Positions 17,007 through 25,891 of a stretch of 64,000 bases of DNA are shown in pieces. This DNA comes from Dokdonella_A soli. Lineage in GTDB: Bacteria; Pseudomonadota; Gammaproteobacteria; Xanthomonadales; Rhodanobacteraceae. A program made the position numbers and the translations under genes. Each line of letters starts with the position of its first letter. Position 1 is the stretch's first letter. The DNA is taken from contig NZ_BAAAEU010000006.1 of the NCBI RefSeq assembly GCF_039523175.1, positions 496,001-560,000 on the forward strand. Direction: 5' to 3'. The notes under the pieces are model-generated. The model made no database searches, was not told the DNA's origin, and was given only the letters and a program-made list of their open reading frames with translations.

Positions 17007-18412
17007 GTTCCAACCCGAACGACGATTACCTTGAGCGGGTCAAGGCGGAAATCCGCGCCGAAGCGGAGGCTGCGCGCGCGCGCGATCCTCTGCCGCGCAT
17101 CGAACCGCCGCCACGCGCGTCCACGCGGACGCCGGCGAGCGACGGTATCGAACGCGAGCGTCTCGACTACACGATCGGCGAGCTGACCGGGCCGGACTAT
17201 CGCGCGTTCATCGACCACGCGTTCCACGCCCTGCTCAAGCGCGCACCGGACGACGCCGGCTCGGCCATGCAGATCCGCCTGCTCGCGGCCGGCGCGGCCA
17301 AGGCAGAAGTGCTTGGCAACCTGCGCTGGTCACCGGAAGGCCGGCGCGTCGGCGCGCGCGTGCGCGGCCTGCTGCCGCGATACGCGCTGGCCAAGCTCGC
17401 GCGCGTACCGGTGTTTGGCTATTTCGTTGAATGGGGCCTCGTGCTGGCCGGCCTGCCGATGCTGCTGCGTCACCAGCGTGCAGCCGACACCTCGATCGCC
17501 GCGCGCTTCAACGCGGCCGCGGACGCCCAACGTGAGCATGAGCAGCGCCTTGCCGGGTTGCAAGGTGCTTTCGCCTCGCTCCAGGGCGATTTCGCTACCC
17601 TCAGCGCCGAACACGACCGTCGCAGCGAGGCGATCCGCGACGACATCGGCCGCATGCGGTCGAGTCTGGACGAACTCGAGCGCCGAACGGTGGTGCTCGA
17701 AGACCGCACCCGCAGCATCGAACAGCGCAGCGACGCCAGCGCACGCGAAATGATCGAACTGCGCCATTATGTGCACGCCGCCAACCATTGGGTCACATCG
17801 CTGCAGCGCAGCCTTGCCGACCTTGAGGACGCCACAGCCGCTGAGCGCGAGCGCGCCGATGCATTCGCTGCGGCGATCGATGAAGACGCCGATGAGGCTG
17901 CGACGCGCAAGCGTCGCTACGGTGACTGGAGCGCTGCACTGGCAAGCCGGTTGCCGACTGGCGCGACGGTGCTCGATCTCGGCAGCGGCGATGGTGCCTG
18001 GCTCGAAGCACTCGGCGCCCGCATGTTCGTCGCGAGCGGCATCGAAGCGAACCATGTGCTGGTCACGCGCGCGCAGCAACGCCACGTGCGGCTCGCGCAC
18101 GGCGATCCACTCGCCGTGCTCGCGCGTTGCGCAGACGCCAGCCTCGATGGCATCACGCTGTCGGACAGCCTGTTGCTGGCCGGCATCGCCGCAACGAGTG
18201 AGTTGCTCCGTGAGTCGCGGCGTGCGCTCAGGCCCGGTGGCAGTCTGTTGGTGCGTGTCGAGTCCGAACCGTATCGCTTCTCACAGGCACACGTTGCGAA
18301 CCTCGATCCGCAGCGTTGGATCGCGTTGCTCACCGCGGCCGGCTTCGCCGCATCGATCTCGTTGCCGGCGACCGGTGGCAGCGCCGTGCTCGCGCATCGG
18401 AGCAATCCGTGA
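17003..18412 (+). CDS. DUF4214 - coiled coil - SAM methyltransferase
   Basis: Predicted 469 residues. Residues ~55-120 resemble DUF4214 (YRAFIDHAFHALLKRAPDDAG), a domain often fused to glycan enzymes. After a short hydrophobic stretch, residues ~165-300 are a long heptad-rich coiled coil (EQRLAGLQGAFASLQGDFA, MRSSLDELERRTVVLEDR). The C-terminal ~160 residues are a class I methyltransferase with motif I VLDLGSGDGAWLEAL (V323) and an RALRPGGSLLVRVE segment. Methylation of the non-reducing end and coiled-coil length measurement are used together by WbdD in ABC-exported O-antigens, so a chain-capping role is attractive but inferred. GTG start at 17003 overlaps the upstream stop. Confidence 0.75.
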   Translation: MSSNPNDDYLERVKAEIRAEAEAARARDPLPRIEPPPRASTRTPASDGIERERLDYTIGELTGPDYRAFIDHAFHALLKRAPDDAGSAMQIRLLAAGAAKAEVLGNLRWSPEGRRVGARVRGLLPRYALAKLARVPVFGYFVEWGLVLAGLPMLLRHQRAADTSIAARFNAAADAQREHEQRLAGLQGAFASLQGDFATLSAEHDRRSEAIRDDIGRMRSSLDELERRTVVLEDRTRSIEQRSDASAREMIELRHYVHAANHWVTSLQRSLADLEDATAAERERADAFAAAIDEDADEAATRKRRYGDWSAALASRLPTGATVLDLGSGDGAWLEALGARMFVASGIEANHVLVTRAQQRHVRLAHGDPLAVLARCADASLDGITLSDSLLLAGIAATSELLRESRRALRPGGSLLVRVESEPYRFSQAHVANLDPQRWIALLTAAGFAASISLPATGGSAVLAHRSNP

Positions 18413-18434
18413 AGCGGCTGGCGATGTCGCGCGC

Positions 18435-19514
18435 ATGAGGATCGCGATGCTGGTGCCGGGTCTCAGCCCGCACGACGCGGTCAGCAATGACGCGCTCGGG
18501 ATGACCGCCGCGCTGCGCCGGCTCGGCCATGAGGTCGCGCTGTTCGCACCGCATGCGCGCGGCGTCGACGAGCCCGTGCATGCACCCGCCGCGATCGATT
18601 CGTGGCTGCGCTCGCCTGAAGACGTTGTGCTCTACCACTATTGCGTCGGTTGGGATTCCCCACTCGCGCTGTTCAAACGCACGCGCGTGCGCCGCATCCT
18701 GCGCTACCACAACATCACCCCGCCAGAGTTCTTCGCTGACTGGTCGCCGGGTTACCTTGCAGGGTGCGCGGAAGGCCGTGGCCAGCTCGACGCTTATGCG
18801 GCGATGGGCTGCGAGTTGTATCTGGGGTGTTCGCCCTACAACCTCGATGACTTCATCACGCGTGGCGTCGATCCAGCGCGCTGCGCGCTGCTGCCGCCGT
18901 TCCACGAGGTCGAGCAGCTGCGCGCACTCGAGGCCGATGCGCGCCGCCTGCCCGCCGGCGCGCCACTGCTGTTGATGGTCGGCCGGCTCGCGCCGAACAA
19001 GCGGCATCTGGATCTGGTCGATGCGCTCACGGTACTGCGCAGGACGCAAACGGGCGCGCATCTGCTTTCGATCGGCAAGCTCGATCCGAATCTTGCGCGC
19101 TACGGCGAAGCATTGCAGACGCACATCCACGTGAGCGGTGTTGCGTCCGCGGTAACCTTGATGCAGGACGCGAACGGTGCGGAGTTGCGCGCGGCTTACG
19201 AACGGGCCGACGCGCTGGTCATGCTCAGCGAACATGAAGGGTTCTGCGTGCCGCTGATCGAGGCGATGGCGCTCGGCACGCCGGTAATTGCGCGTGCGAC
19301 CAGTGCGATTCCGTGGACGCTCGGCGATGCCGGCCTGCTCTGGGATTCGGCGGACGCGCACCTGATTGCGACGTCGATTCAGCGCGTGGCGCACGACACC
19401 GAATTGCGCGCGCACCTGTCCGAACGCGGTCGTGCACGCTATGCCGCCACCTTCGTGCCGGCCGTGCTCGAACGCGAGCTCGCCACGGTGCTCGCGAGAT
19501 TTGGACGCCGATGA
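18435..19514 (+). CDS. GT4-family glycosyltransferase, first of a tandem pair
   Basis: Predicted 359 residues. The N-terminal half has LYHYCVGWDSPLALF and RYHNITPPEFFADW; the C-terminal half has LLMVGRLAPNKRHLDLVDAL and the nucleotide-sugar motif SEHEGFCVPLIEAMALGTPV, as in GT4 transferases. It is strongly similar along its whole length to the next gene, so the two arose by tandem duplication. It starts 22 bp after the methyltransferase and its stop overlaps the next start (ATGA). It probably adds a residue to the exported polysaccharide; sugar and linkage are unknown. Confidence 0.82.
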   Translation: MRIAMLVPGLSPHDAVSNDALGMTAALRRLGHEVALFAPHARGVDEPVHAPAAIDSWLRSPEDVVLYHYCVGWDSPLALFKRTRVRRILRYHNITPPEFFADWSPGYLAGCAEGRGQLDAYAAMGCELYLGCSPYNLDDFITRGVDPARCALLPPFHEVEQLRALEADARRLPAGAPLLLMVGRLAPNKRHLDLVDALTVLRRTQTGAHLLSIGKLDPNLARYGEALQTHIHVSGVASAVTLMQDANGAELRAAYERADALVMLSEHEGFCVPLIEAMALGTPVIARATSAIPWTLGDAGLLWDSADAHLIATSIQRVAHDTELRAHLSERGRARYAATFVPAVLERELATVLARFGRR

Positions 19515-20596
19515 AGGCTGCGATCCTGCTCCCGACCCTCGCCGGCAAGGACGCGGTCGGCAATGATGCGCTGGCGATGGCGCGGTTGTTGCGCGAGCGC
19601 GGCATCGATACACGCGTGTTCTGCGATTCCGCGCACGGTGTCGACGAGACCACGTACCCGGCGGCGAGCCTGGCCGATTTTGCCGGCGGCCCGCAGGATC
19701 TGGTGATCTACCATTTTTCGGTCGGCTGGCCGGTCGCGCTGGACATCATGAAGCGCGTGCGTGGTTATCGCGTGGTGCGTTACCACAACATCACGCCACC
19801 GCACTTCTTCGCCGGCACCTCGCGCATCTACGAGAGTGCTTGCGCACGCGGCCGTGCAGAGATTCCGGCGGTCGCGCGACTCGGTTGCGAGCTGTATCTC
19901 GGCGATTCCCGCTACAACCTCGACGAGCTGATCGAGCACGGCGCAAGGGCCGAGCGCGGCGCGGTACTCGCGCCGTTCCACCGCGTCGATCACCTGCTCG
20001 ATGCGCCGGCGGATCTCGGCCTGCTCGACGAACTCGGTGACGGCGCGCGCAACGTACTGATGGTCGGCCGCCTCGCACCGAACAAGGGCCATATCGAGCT
20101 CGTGGATGCATTCGCGGCGCATGTCGACGCGTATGGTGACCCGGCGCGGCTGCTGATCGTCGGCAAGTCCGACCCGGGCCTCGCCGCCTACACCGATGCG
20201 ATCCACGCGCGCGTCGCGCAGCACCGCCTCGGCGAGCGCGTCTGGTGGCTGGAATCGGTCAGCGAAGCGCAATTGAAAGCGGCCTATCTCGCTAGCCATG
20301 CGTTCATGACGCTGAGCCGCCACGAAGGCTTCTGCGTGCCGCTGATCGAGGCGATGGCGCTCGGCGTTCCGGTCGTCGCGCACGGCTCGAGTGCGGTCCC
20401 TGAAACGACCGGCGCCGGCGGCGTCGTCTGGGACGAAACCGATCCGTGGCTGTACGCAGCGAGCTTGGCGCGGCTGCGCAATGACACGCGCTTCCGTAAC
20501 GATCTGCGCGACGCGGCGCGCTTGCGTTACGAGCGCGAGTTCGCGCCGACGGTGCTGCGTGAGCGTTTCCTGAAGATCCTGGAGCCGGTGCTGTGA
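19511..20596 (+). CDS. GT4-family glycosyltransferase, second of a tandem pair
   Basis: Predicted 361 residues, a paralogue of the preceding gene: it shares DAVGNDAL, VIYHFSVGWPVALD, RYHNITPPHFFAGTS, CELYLGDSRYNLDELI, LMVGRLAPNKGHIELVDAF and SRHEGFCVPLIEAMALGVPV. Differences are spread through the acceptor-binding N-terminal half, as expected if the copies act on successive residues. Overlaps of 4 bp on both sides (ATGA before, GTGA after) show tight translational coupling. The exact reaction is not predictable. Confidence 0.82.
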   Translation: MKAAILLPTLAGKDAVGNDALAMARLLRERGIDTRVFCDSAHGVDETTYPAASLADFAGGPQDLVIYHFSVGWPVALDIMKRVRGYRVVRYHNITPPHFFAGTSRIYESACARGRAEIPAVARLGCELYLGDSRYNLDELIEHGARAERGAVLAPFHRVDHLLDAPADLGLLDELGDGARNVLMVGRLAPNKGHIELVDAFAAHVDAYGDPARLLIVGKSDPGLAAYTDAIHARVAQHRLGERVWWLESVSEAQLKAAYLASHAFMTLSRHEGFCVPLIEAMALGVPVVAHGSSAVPETTGAGGVVWDETDPWLYAASLARLRNDTRFRNDLRDAARLRYEREFAPTVLRERFLKILEPVL

Positions 20597-21777
20597 AACG
20601 CGTCGCGATTGTCGTGCCACGCTGCCACGAGCAGCTGGTTGGCGGTGCCGAGGCGCTCGCCTGGCAGTACGCGACCCTGCTCGCCGGCGACTACGCGGTC
20701 GACGTGTTGACCACGACCGCCAGCGACTACGTGACGTGGGCGAATGATTTGCCCGAGCGCAGTGAGCAGCGCGACGGCGTCATGATCCGGCGTTTCCGGG
20801 TCGCGCGCGAGCGTGGCGGCTATTTCCACGAACTACACCGGCGTCTGCTTGCGCATTTCGCTGCGAACGCCGGCACACCGGTGCGCGTTTCGTGGCCAGA
20901 GGCGTTGCAGGAAGAATTCATCCGCGCGCAGGGACCGGTCTGTCCGGGATTGGTCGAGCATCTCGCCCGGCACGGCAACGACTATGCCGCGGTGATCTTC
21001 CTGACCTATTTGTATCCGACGACCTACGACGGCGCGCGCGCGCTGCGCCATCGGCGTTGGGCGATCGTGCCGACCCTGCACGACGAGCCGGCCGGTTACT
21101 TCAGCGCATTCGCGCAGATGGGACGCAAGACACCGCGCCTGCTCTGGAACACACCCGCGGAGCGGCGCCTCGGCGCGCGACTGTGGGGCGTCGATGCCGG
21201 CAACATCGTCGCGATGACGGTTGCGACCGAACCGGTCGAACCCGCGCGCGAAGCGTCGCCCTACCTGCTCTACAGCGGCCGTATCGATACGCACAAGGGC
21301 TGCGCGATGCTGATGGAGGCGTTCGAGGCCTACAAACGCGCGCATCCGTCGGACTTGCGCCTCGTACTGACCGGTTCCGACCAGCTAGGCCTGCGCCCGT
21401 CGGAGCATGTGCGTTACCTTGGCTTCGTCGACGAGGCGCGCAAGTTCGCACTGATGGCCGGCGCACTCGCGTTCGTGCACCCCTCGCCGTACGAGAGCCT
21501 CAGCATCGTCGCGCTCGAGGCGATGGCGCAGGGCACGCCGATCGTCGTCAACGGCGAATGCGAGATCCTCGCTGACCATGTGCAGCTGAGCGGCAGCGGC
21601 TTCGTGTTCCGTGGCGAAGCGGAACTGCACGCGGCGATCGACAGCGTGCGCGCACTCGATCACGACGCACGCGCGGAACAATCCCGCCGGGCGCGCGCCT
21701 ACGTGCTCGAGAACTACAGTCGCGACCAGGTGCGCGCGCGCCTCGCCGCGGAAATCGAAGCGCTCGCGGCGGAATAG
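20593..21777 (+). CDS. GT4-family glycosyltransferase
   Basis: Predicted 394 residues, GTG start at 20593 overlapping the previous stop. N-terminal VPRCHEQLVGGAEALAWQYA is the glycine-rich start of GT4 enzymes; LLYSGRIDTHKGCAMLMEAF and PSPYESLSIVALEAMAQGTP form the donor-binding half. It is only distantly similar to the tandem pair before it. It ends the plus-strand polysaccharide set, two bases before the stop of the convergent phoQ gene, with no room for a separate terminator. Confidence 0.82.
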   Translation: MKRVAIVVPRCHEQLVGGAEALAWQYATLLAGDYAVDVLTTTASDYVTWANDLPERSEQRDGVMIRRFRVARERGGYFHELHRRLLAHFAANAGTPVRVSWPEALQEEFIRAQGPVCPGLVEHLARHGNDYAAVIFLTYLYPTTYDGARALRHRRWAIVPTLHDEPAGYFSAFAQMGRKTPRLLWNTPAERRLGARLWGVDAGNIVAMTVATEPVEPAREASPYLLYSGRIDTHKGCAMLMEAFEAYKRAHPSDLRLVLTGSDQLGLRPSEHVRYLGFVDEARKFALMAGALAFVHPSPYESLSIVALEAMAQGTPIVVNGECEILADHVQLSGSGFVFRGEAELHAAIDSVRALDHDARAEQSRRARAYVLENYSRDQVRARLAAEIEALAAE

Positions 21778-21778
21778 C

Positions 21779-23167
21779 TCAGCGCGGACCGAAGCGCACC
21801 GCGAAACGCGCGCCACCGAGCGACGGCGAGCGGTCGACATGCAATTCGCCGCGGTACGCCTTCATGATGTCCTGCACGATCGAGAGGCCGATGCCGTGGC
21901 CCTGCACGCGTTCGTCGCCGCGCACGCCGCGCTGCAGCAGGTGCACGACCTTGTCCTCGGGGATGCCGGGGCCGTCGTCCTCGATCACCAGGTCGAGGCC
22001 GGCGCGCCGGCCGCTGCCCGCCGGCAACGGGTGCGCGGTCAGCAGCACGCGCCGGCGCGCCCACTTGAACGCGTTCTCGAGCAGGTTGCCGAGCAGCTCC
22101 ATGAGATCGCCCTGGTCGCCGTGGAAACGCGCGGCGCGGTCGATGTCAAATTCGCAGAGGATCGATTTCGCGGCGTAGACCTTTTCCAGGCTGCGCACGA
22201 TCTCCTCGGCATAGGGCTCGAGCAGCAGCGGCGTCGCGAAGGTCTGGTGGCCCGAAGTCGCCGCGCGCGAGAGCTGGTAGGCGACGATCTCGTCCATGCG
22301 CCCGACCTGCTCGAGCACGGTCCAGCGCAGCTTTTCGCCCTCGCTGCCGGTTTCCAGCTGGCTGCGCATGACCGCGAGCGGGGTCTTCAGGCTGTGCGCG
22401 AGATCGGACAGCGTGTTGCGGTAGCGCTTGACGCGATCGCGCTCGGCATCGATGAAGTTGTTGAGACCGGTGGTCAACCCGGCCAGTTCGAGCGGATAAC
22501 TGCGGTCGAGGCGTTCCTGCGTGCCGCGCTCGACGCGGGCCAGATCGGTCGCGACCTTGCGCAGCGGCGCCAAGCTCCAGCGCAGCACGGCGAACAGCAG
22601 CAGCAGCAGCACGGCGCCGAGTGCCCCGAGCCAGCCGAGCAAGGTGCGCCGATACACGTCGACCTGCTCGCGCAATGCGCGGCTGTCCTCGGCGACGTAG
22701 TAGGTCAGGTGCAGTTCGTTCTTCGCGCCGCTGTTGTAGTCGACGCCTTGCGAGAGCACGAACAGCGCGCCCACCGGCGTCTGGATCGGACCGCTGAACT
22801 GCGGCGGCCCGCGCACGAGGTCGGCCGTGAACGGCAGATCGCGGCCGAGTGCGGACGGTGAATGCCAGATCTGGTCCTTCGCGCCGATGATCCTGGCGCC
22901 GACGATGCCCGCATAGAGGCCGCTCGCCGCCGGCTGGTCGAAGCGCGGATCCGGACCGACCTCGGGCGGAATCAGGTTGCCCGAGCGGGTCATGTCGGAG
23001 CCCGCGAGGTAGGCGTACATGTAGCCCTGCAGGCGCTCGCGCAACGAACTCTCGGCCGCGTCGTAGAACGCGCGGTCGAGCGCGAAGAACGCAAGGCCGA
23101 GGAATGCGGCGAGCACAACGCTGGCCGCCGCCAGCGAGCGCGCTTGCAGCGATAACGGGCGCGCCAC
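21779..23167 (-). CDS. phoQ: PhoQ-type sensor histidine kinase
   Basis: Predicted 462 residues, GTG start at 23167, 11 bp after phoP. Two membrane segments (SLAAASVVLAAFLGLAFFAL at the N-terminus; TLLGWLGALGAVLLLLLFAV around 165-190) flank a periplasmic sensor of ~130 residues. A HAMP-like linker follows, then the H-box DLAHSLKTPLAVMRS with H258, the N-box ELLGNLLENAFKWA and the G-boxes EDDGPGIPED and GHGIGLSIV. The SLKTPLAV H-box is the PhoQ variant. In enterobacteria PhoQ senses low Mg2+, acid pH and cationic peptides and controls lipid A and envelope genes; the adjacent polysaccharide locus would fit an envelope regulator. Confidence 0.85.
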   Translation of the reverse strand: MARPLSLQARSLAAASVVLAAFLGLAFFALDRAFYDAAESSLRERLQGYMYAYLAGSDMTRSGNLIPPEVGPDPRFDQPAASGLYAGIVGARIIGAKDQIWHSPSALGRDLPFTADLVRGPPQFSGPIQTPVGALFVLSQGVDYNSGAKNELHLTYYVAEDSRALREQVDVYRRTLLGWLGALGAVLLLLLFAVLRWSLAPLRKVATDLARVERGTQERLDRSYPLELAGLTTGLNNFIDAERDRVKRYRNTLSDLAHSLKTPLAVMRSQLETGSEGEKLRWTVLEQVGRMDEIVAYQLSRAATSGHQTFATPLLLEPYAEEIVRSLEKVYAAKSILCEFDIDRAARFHGDQGDLMELLGNLLENAFKWARRRVLLTAHPLPAGSGRRAGLDLVIEDDGPGIPEDKVVHLLQRGVRGDERVQGHGIGLSIVQDIMKAYRGELHVDRSPSLGGARFAVRFGPR

Positions 23168-23178
23168 GCCGGTCGGTC

Positions 23179-23895
23179 TCAGGCGCTGTCGGCAGTCTGC
23201 GCGTCGTCGGCCGGCGTGTCGCTGCGCTCGAGCGCGAAGCGATAGCCGCGGCCGCGCACGGTTTCGATCGGCTTGATCGTGTTGTCCGGATCGAGCTTGC
23301 GGCGCAGGCGGCCGATGAACACCTCGAGCACGTTCGAATCGCGGTCGAAATCCTGCTGGTAGATGTGCTCGGTGAGGTCGGCCTTGGAGACCAGTTCGCC
23401 GGCGTGCAGCATCAGGTATTCGAGCACCTTGTATTCGTAGCTGGTCAGGTCGACCGTGCTGCCGTTGACGCTGACCGTCTGCGCGGTGGTGTCGAGGACG
23501 ATCGGCCCGCATTCGAGCGTCGGCCGCGACCAGCCGCTGGCGCGGCGCACCAGCGCATTCAGGCGCGCCAGCAGTTCTTCAACGTGGAACGGCTTGACCA
23601 GGTAGTCGTCGGCGCCGTTCTTCAGGCCCTGCACCTTGTCCTGCCACGACGAGCGCGCGGTCAGGATCAGGATCGGGTAGCGCTGGCCGGCTTCGCGCAG
23701 CTGCTTGACCAGGTCCATGCCGGACAGTTTTGGCAGGCCGAGGTCGATGATCGCGACGTCGAACGGCACCTCGCGACCGAGATACGAGCCTTCCTCGCCG
23801 TCGCCGGCCGCATCGACCGCGAAACCGTCGCGCTTCAGGCGCGCCGCGAGGGTTTCCCGCAACGGTGCCTCGTCTTCCACCAGCAATACGCGCAT
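23179..23895 (-). CDS. phoP: PhoP-type response regulator
   Basis: Predicted 238 residues. Receiver domain with acidic pocket VEDE, phosphoacceptor D51 (VAIIDLGLP), LTARSSWQDKV and K-region YLVKPFHVEE; then an OmpR/PhoB winged-helix DNA-binding domain (LTSYEYKVLEYLM, GRLRRKLDPDN, IETVRGRGYRF). The ARxSWQDKV segment matches PhoP closely. It is cotranscribed with the kinase downstream and preceded by a PepSY gene 54 bp upstream, an order known in Xanthomonads. Confidence 0.88.
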   Translation of the reverse strand: MRVLLVEDEAPLRETLAARLKRDGFAVDAAGDGEEGSYLGREVPFDVAIIDLGLPKLSGMDLVKQLREAGQRYPILILTARSSWQDKVQGLKNGADDYLVKPFHVEELLARLNALVRRASGWSRPTLECGPIVLDTTAQTVSVNGSTVDLTSYEYKVLEYLMLHAGELVSKADLTEHIYQQDFDRDSNVLEVFIGRLRRKLDPDNTIKPIETVRGRGYRFALERSDTPADDAQTADSA

Positions 23896-23949
23896 TGACT
23901 GTCTCCTGAGAATCGTGACCTGCGCGCGGCCTGCGGCCGCGACGTTCGG

Positions 23950-24192
23950 TTATTGCTCGGCCGGCACCTGCACGATGCGCACCTGGCCATCGCGGGTGAG
24001 CAGCTTGATACGGTAGACCTTGCGCTTGCCGACGTTCAGGGTCTGTACGGACAGCACCTTGCCATCGGCTTCGCGCTGGGCCTGGGCGACCGCTTCCTGC
24101 GCGTTGATTTCACGCGCACCCGCCAGCGGCGCCATCAGCATGGCGCCGAGAAAGACCAGACAGCCCGTGTATTGGAAGGGTCGCACTCGCAT
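23950..24192 (-). CDS. Small exported PepSY-domain protein
   Basis: Predicted 80 residues. A signal peptide (YTGCLVFLGAMLMAPLAGA) is followed by a single PepSY-like fold (INAQEAVAQAQREADGKVLS, then KVYRIKLLTRDGQVRIVQV). PepSY proteins are periplasmic and often sit beside PhoPQ-type systems, where they may tune signalling or protease activity. The ATG at 24192 is preferred; ATG at 24201 in the same frame is possible, and neither has a strong ribosome site. It is probably the first gene of the phoP-phoQ operon. Confidence 0.75.
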   Translation of the reverse strand: MRVRPFQYTGCLVFLGAMLMAPLAGAREINAQEAVAQAQREADGKVLSVQTLNVGKRKVYRIKLLTRDGQVRIVQVPAEQ

Positions 24193-24305
24193 GATCCGCA
24201 TCTTAGCCGGCACGCCTCGGCGCGCAAATGCGACCGATGACAGCCAGAGTCTCGGTAGCACGCATTGAATTGCCGCTGAATTCGGGTTGGATCGTGCCAG
24301 CGCGA

Positions 24306-25220
24306 TCAGAATATCTCGGCCACACAGCAACGCAGGCTGCCGCCGGCTTTCTCGATCTCGTCCAGTTCGACATCGCGGAGCGCGAAGCCGGCGCGCTGCA
24401 GCGCGGCACGCTGCGCCGGCTCCAGCGCTGCAGCGCCGGCCGTACTCATCCAGGCACGATCCGGCGCGAGCGCGATCGCGTTGCCGGCAAAGGCCTGCTT
24501 CTGCGCGACGCTGAGCGCAACGGCACGGCCGTCGCAGGCCTGCGTGATCGCGCTCGGCACCGCCGGATCCCGGAAACCGTCCGGCGCAAGGATCGCCGCG
24601 CGGCCCGCTAGCAGCGCGAGCACGACGTTGGTGTGGTACTCGCCGGGCGCGAGTTCGAAACAGAACGTGAGGTTCAAGCCGAACGCCTCGTGCATCGCGC
24701 GCGCGCCGTGCATGTCGCAGCGCTCGGACAAGCCGCAGTAGCCGATCCCGCGTGCGCGGTCGATGACCAGCGCGCCGGTCAGCTCGGCGACGAAATCGCG
24801 CTGCGACAGGTCGATCGTGCGATAGCCGAGCACGTCGCGGAAGAAACCGCGGATGTCGGCACGTTCCGCCTCGCGCCGGCGCACCGCATGGCGCATGCGG
24901 CCGACGATCAGGCGCCCGCGCGCGGTCGCGAACACATTGTTCGGGAACATGTCGTCGGGGCAATCGGGATCGCCGGGAAACGTGAGCACCGGCACGTCTG
25001 CGCCGAGCCGGCGCGCGAGTTCCGCGTGCTGGCGCAGTGCGCGCGCCGGATCCGGCACCTTCGCCATGTCCATGTAGCGGTTGTCCTGCGCGGACTCGGC
25101 GGCAAGCCGATCGCTGGCCGGACTGACCAGGAACGCCGCGCGCGCGGTCGCGGCGGCGCGCACCGGATAGCGTTCGCTCGAGATTTCGGCAAGAAATGCG
25201 GCGGGATCGGTGACGAGCAT
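24306..25220 (-). CDS. Arginine deiminase-related / amidinotransferase-fold enzyme
   Basis: Predicted 304 residues of the guanidino-group-modifying superfamily (CtlX-like). Visible residues: MFPNNVFATA in the N-terminal half, FCFELAPGEYHTNVVLALL with the catalytic histidine, and the C-terminal KAGGSLRCCVAEIF with the nucleophile cysteine. These enzymes hydrolyse or transfer the amidino group of arginine derivatives such as citrulline precursors or dimethylarginine. The start overlaps the stop of the upstream glycosylase by 1 bp (TGATG). Specificity among arginine, dimethylarginine and others is uncertain. Confidence 0.8.
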   Translation of the reverse strand: MLVTDPAAFLAEISSERYPVRAAATARAAFLVSPASDRLAAESAQDNRYMDMAKVPDPARALRQHAELARRLGADVPVLTFPGDPDCPDDMFPNNVFATARGRLIVGRMRHAVRRREAERADIRGFFRDVLGYRTIDLSQRDFVAELTGALVIDRARGIGYCGLSERCDMHGARAMHEAFGLNLTFCFELAPGEYHTNVVLALLAGRAAILAPDGFRDPAVPSAITQACDGRAVALSVAQKQAFAGNAIALAPDRAWMSTAGAAALEPAQRAALQRAGFALRDVELDEIEKAGGSLRCCVAEIF

Positions 25221-25819
25221 CAGGGCCTGGCCTTTCGCGCCGTGCTCGTGCACGGCCGGTGGCGGAAGCAGTCGACGACATGATCGTTGACCATGCCGGT
25301 CGCCTGCATGAATGCGTAGCAAATCGTCGAGCCGATGAAGCGAAAACCGCGCCGACGCAGCTCCTTGCTCATGCGATCGGACACCGGCGTCGTCGCCGGC
25401 ACATCGCCGTTGCCGCGCCGCTGATTGCAGACCGGCTCGCCGTTGACGAACGACCACAGGAACGCGTCGAGGCTGCCGAACTCGTCGATCGCGACCAGTG
25501 CCGCGCGCGCATTGTCGCGCACCGAGGTGATCTTCAGGCGATTGCGGATCAGGCCCGGATCGGTCAGCAATTTCTCGATGCGCGCATCGCCGAGCTTTGC
25601 GCAGCGCGCGATGTCGAACTCCGCGAATGCGCGCCGGTAGTGGTCGCGCTTGTCGAGCACGGTGCGCCATGACAGTCCGGCCTGTGCGCCTTCCAGGCAG
25701 AGGAATTCGAACAGCGCACGGTCGTCGTGCAGCGGCACGCCCCATTCCTCGTCGTGATAGTCGCGCAGGCTGTCGCTGCCGGCAGCCCAGGCACAGCGTT
25801 GTCGATGATCCCCGGCCAT
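25220..25819 (-). CDS. tag: DNA-3-methyladenine glycosylase I
   Basis: Predicted 199 residues, near the family norm. Family features: RCAWAAG at the N-terminus with the first zinc cysteine, YHDEEWGVPLHDDRALFEFLCLEGAQAGLSW spread over 21-51, and the C-terminal MVNDHVVDCFRH with zinc-binding His and Cys. It removes 3-methyladenine from alkylated DNA to start base excision repair. The start at 25819 precedes the family motif by 8 residues. It is divergent from the EamA transporter (72 bp). Confidence 0.92.
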   Translation of the reverse strand: MAGDHRQRCAWAAGSDSLRDYHDEEWGVPLHDDRALFEFLCLEGAQAGLSWRTVLDKRDHYRRAFAEFDIARCAKLGDARIEKLLTDPGLIRNRLKITSVRDNARAALVAIDEFGSLDAFLWSFVNGEPVCNQRRGNGDVPATTPVSDRMSKELRRRGFRFIGSTICYAFMQATGMVNDHVVDCFRHRPCTSTARKARP

Positions 25820-25891
25820 GCGCGATCCTCCGAATGCGACGCGTATGATACGGCGCTTCGCGCGCACCGCAGCGCAGACGCCCTCGTCTCG

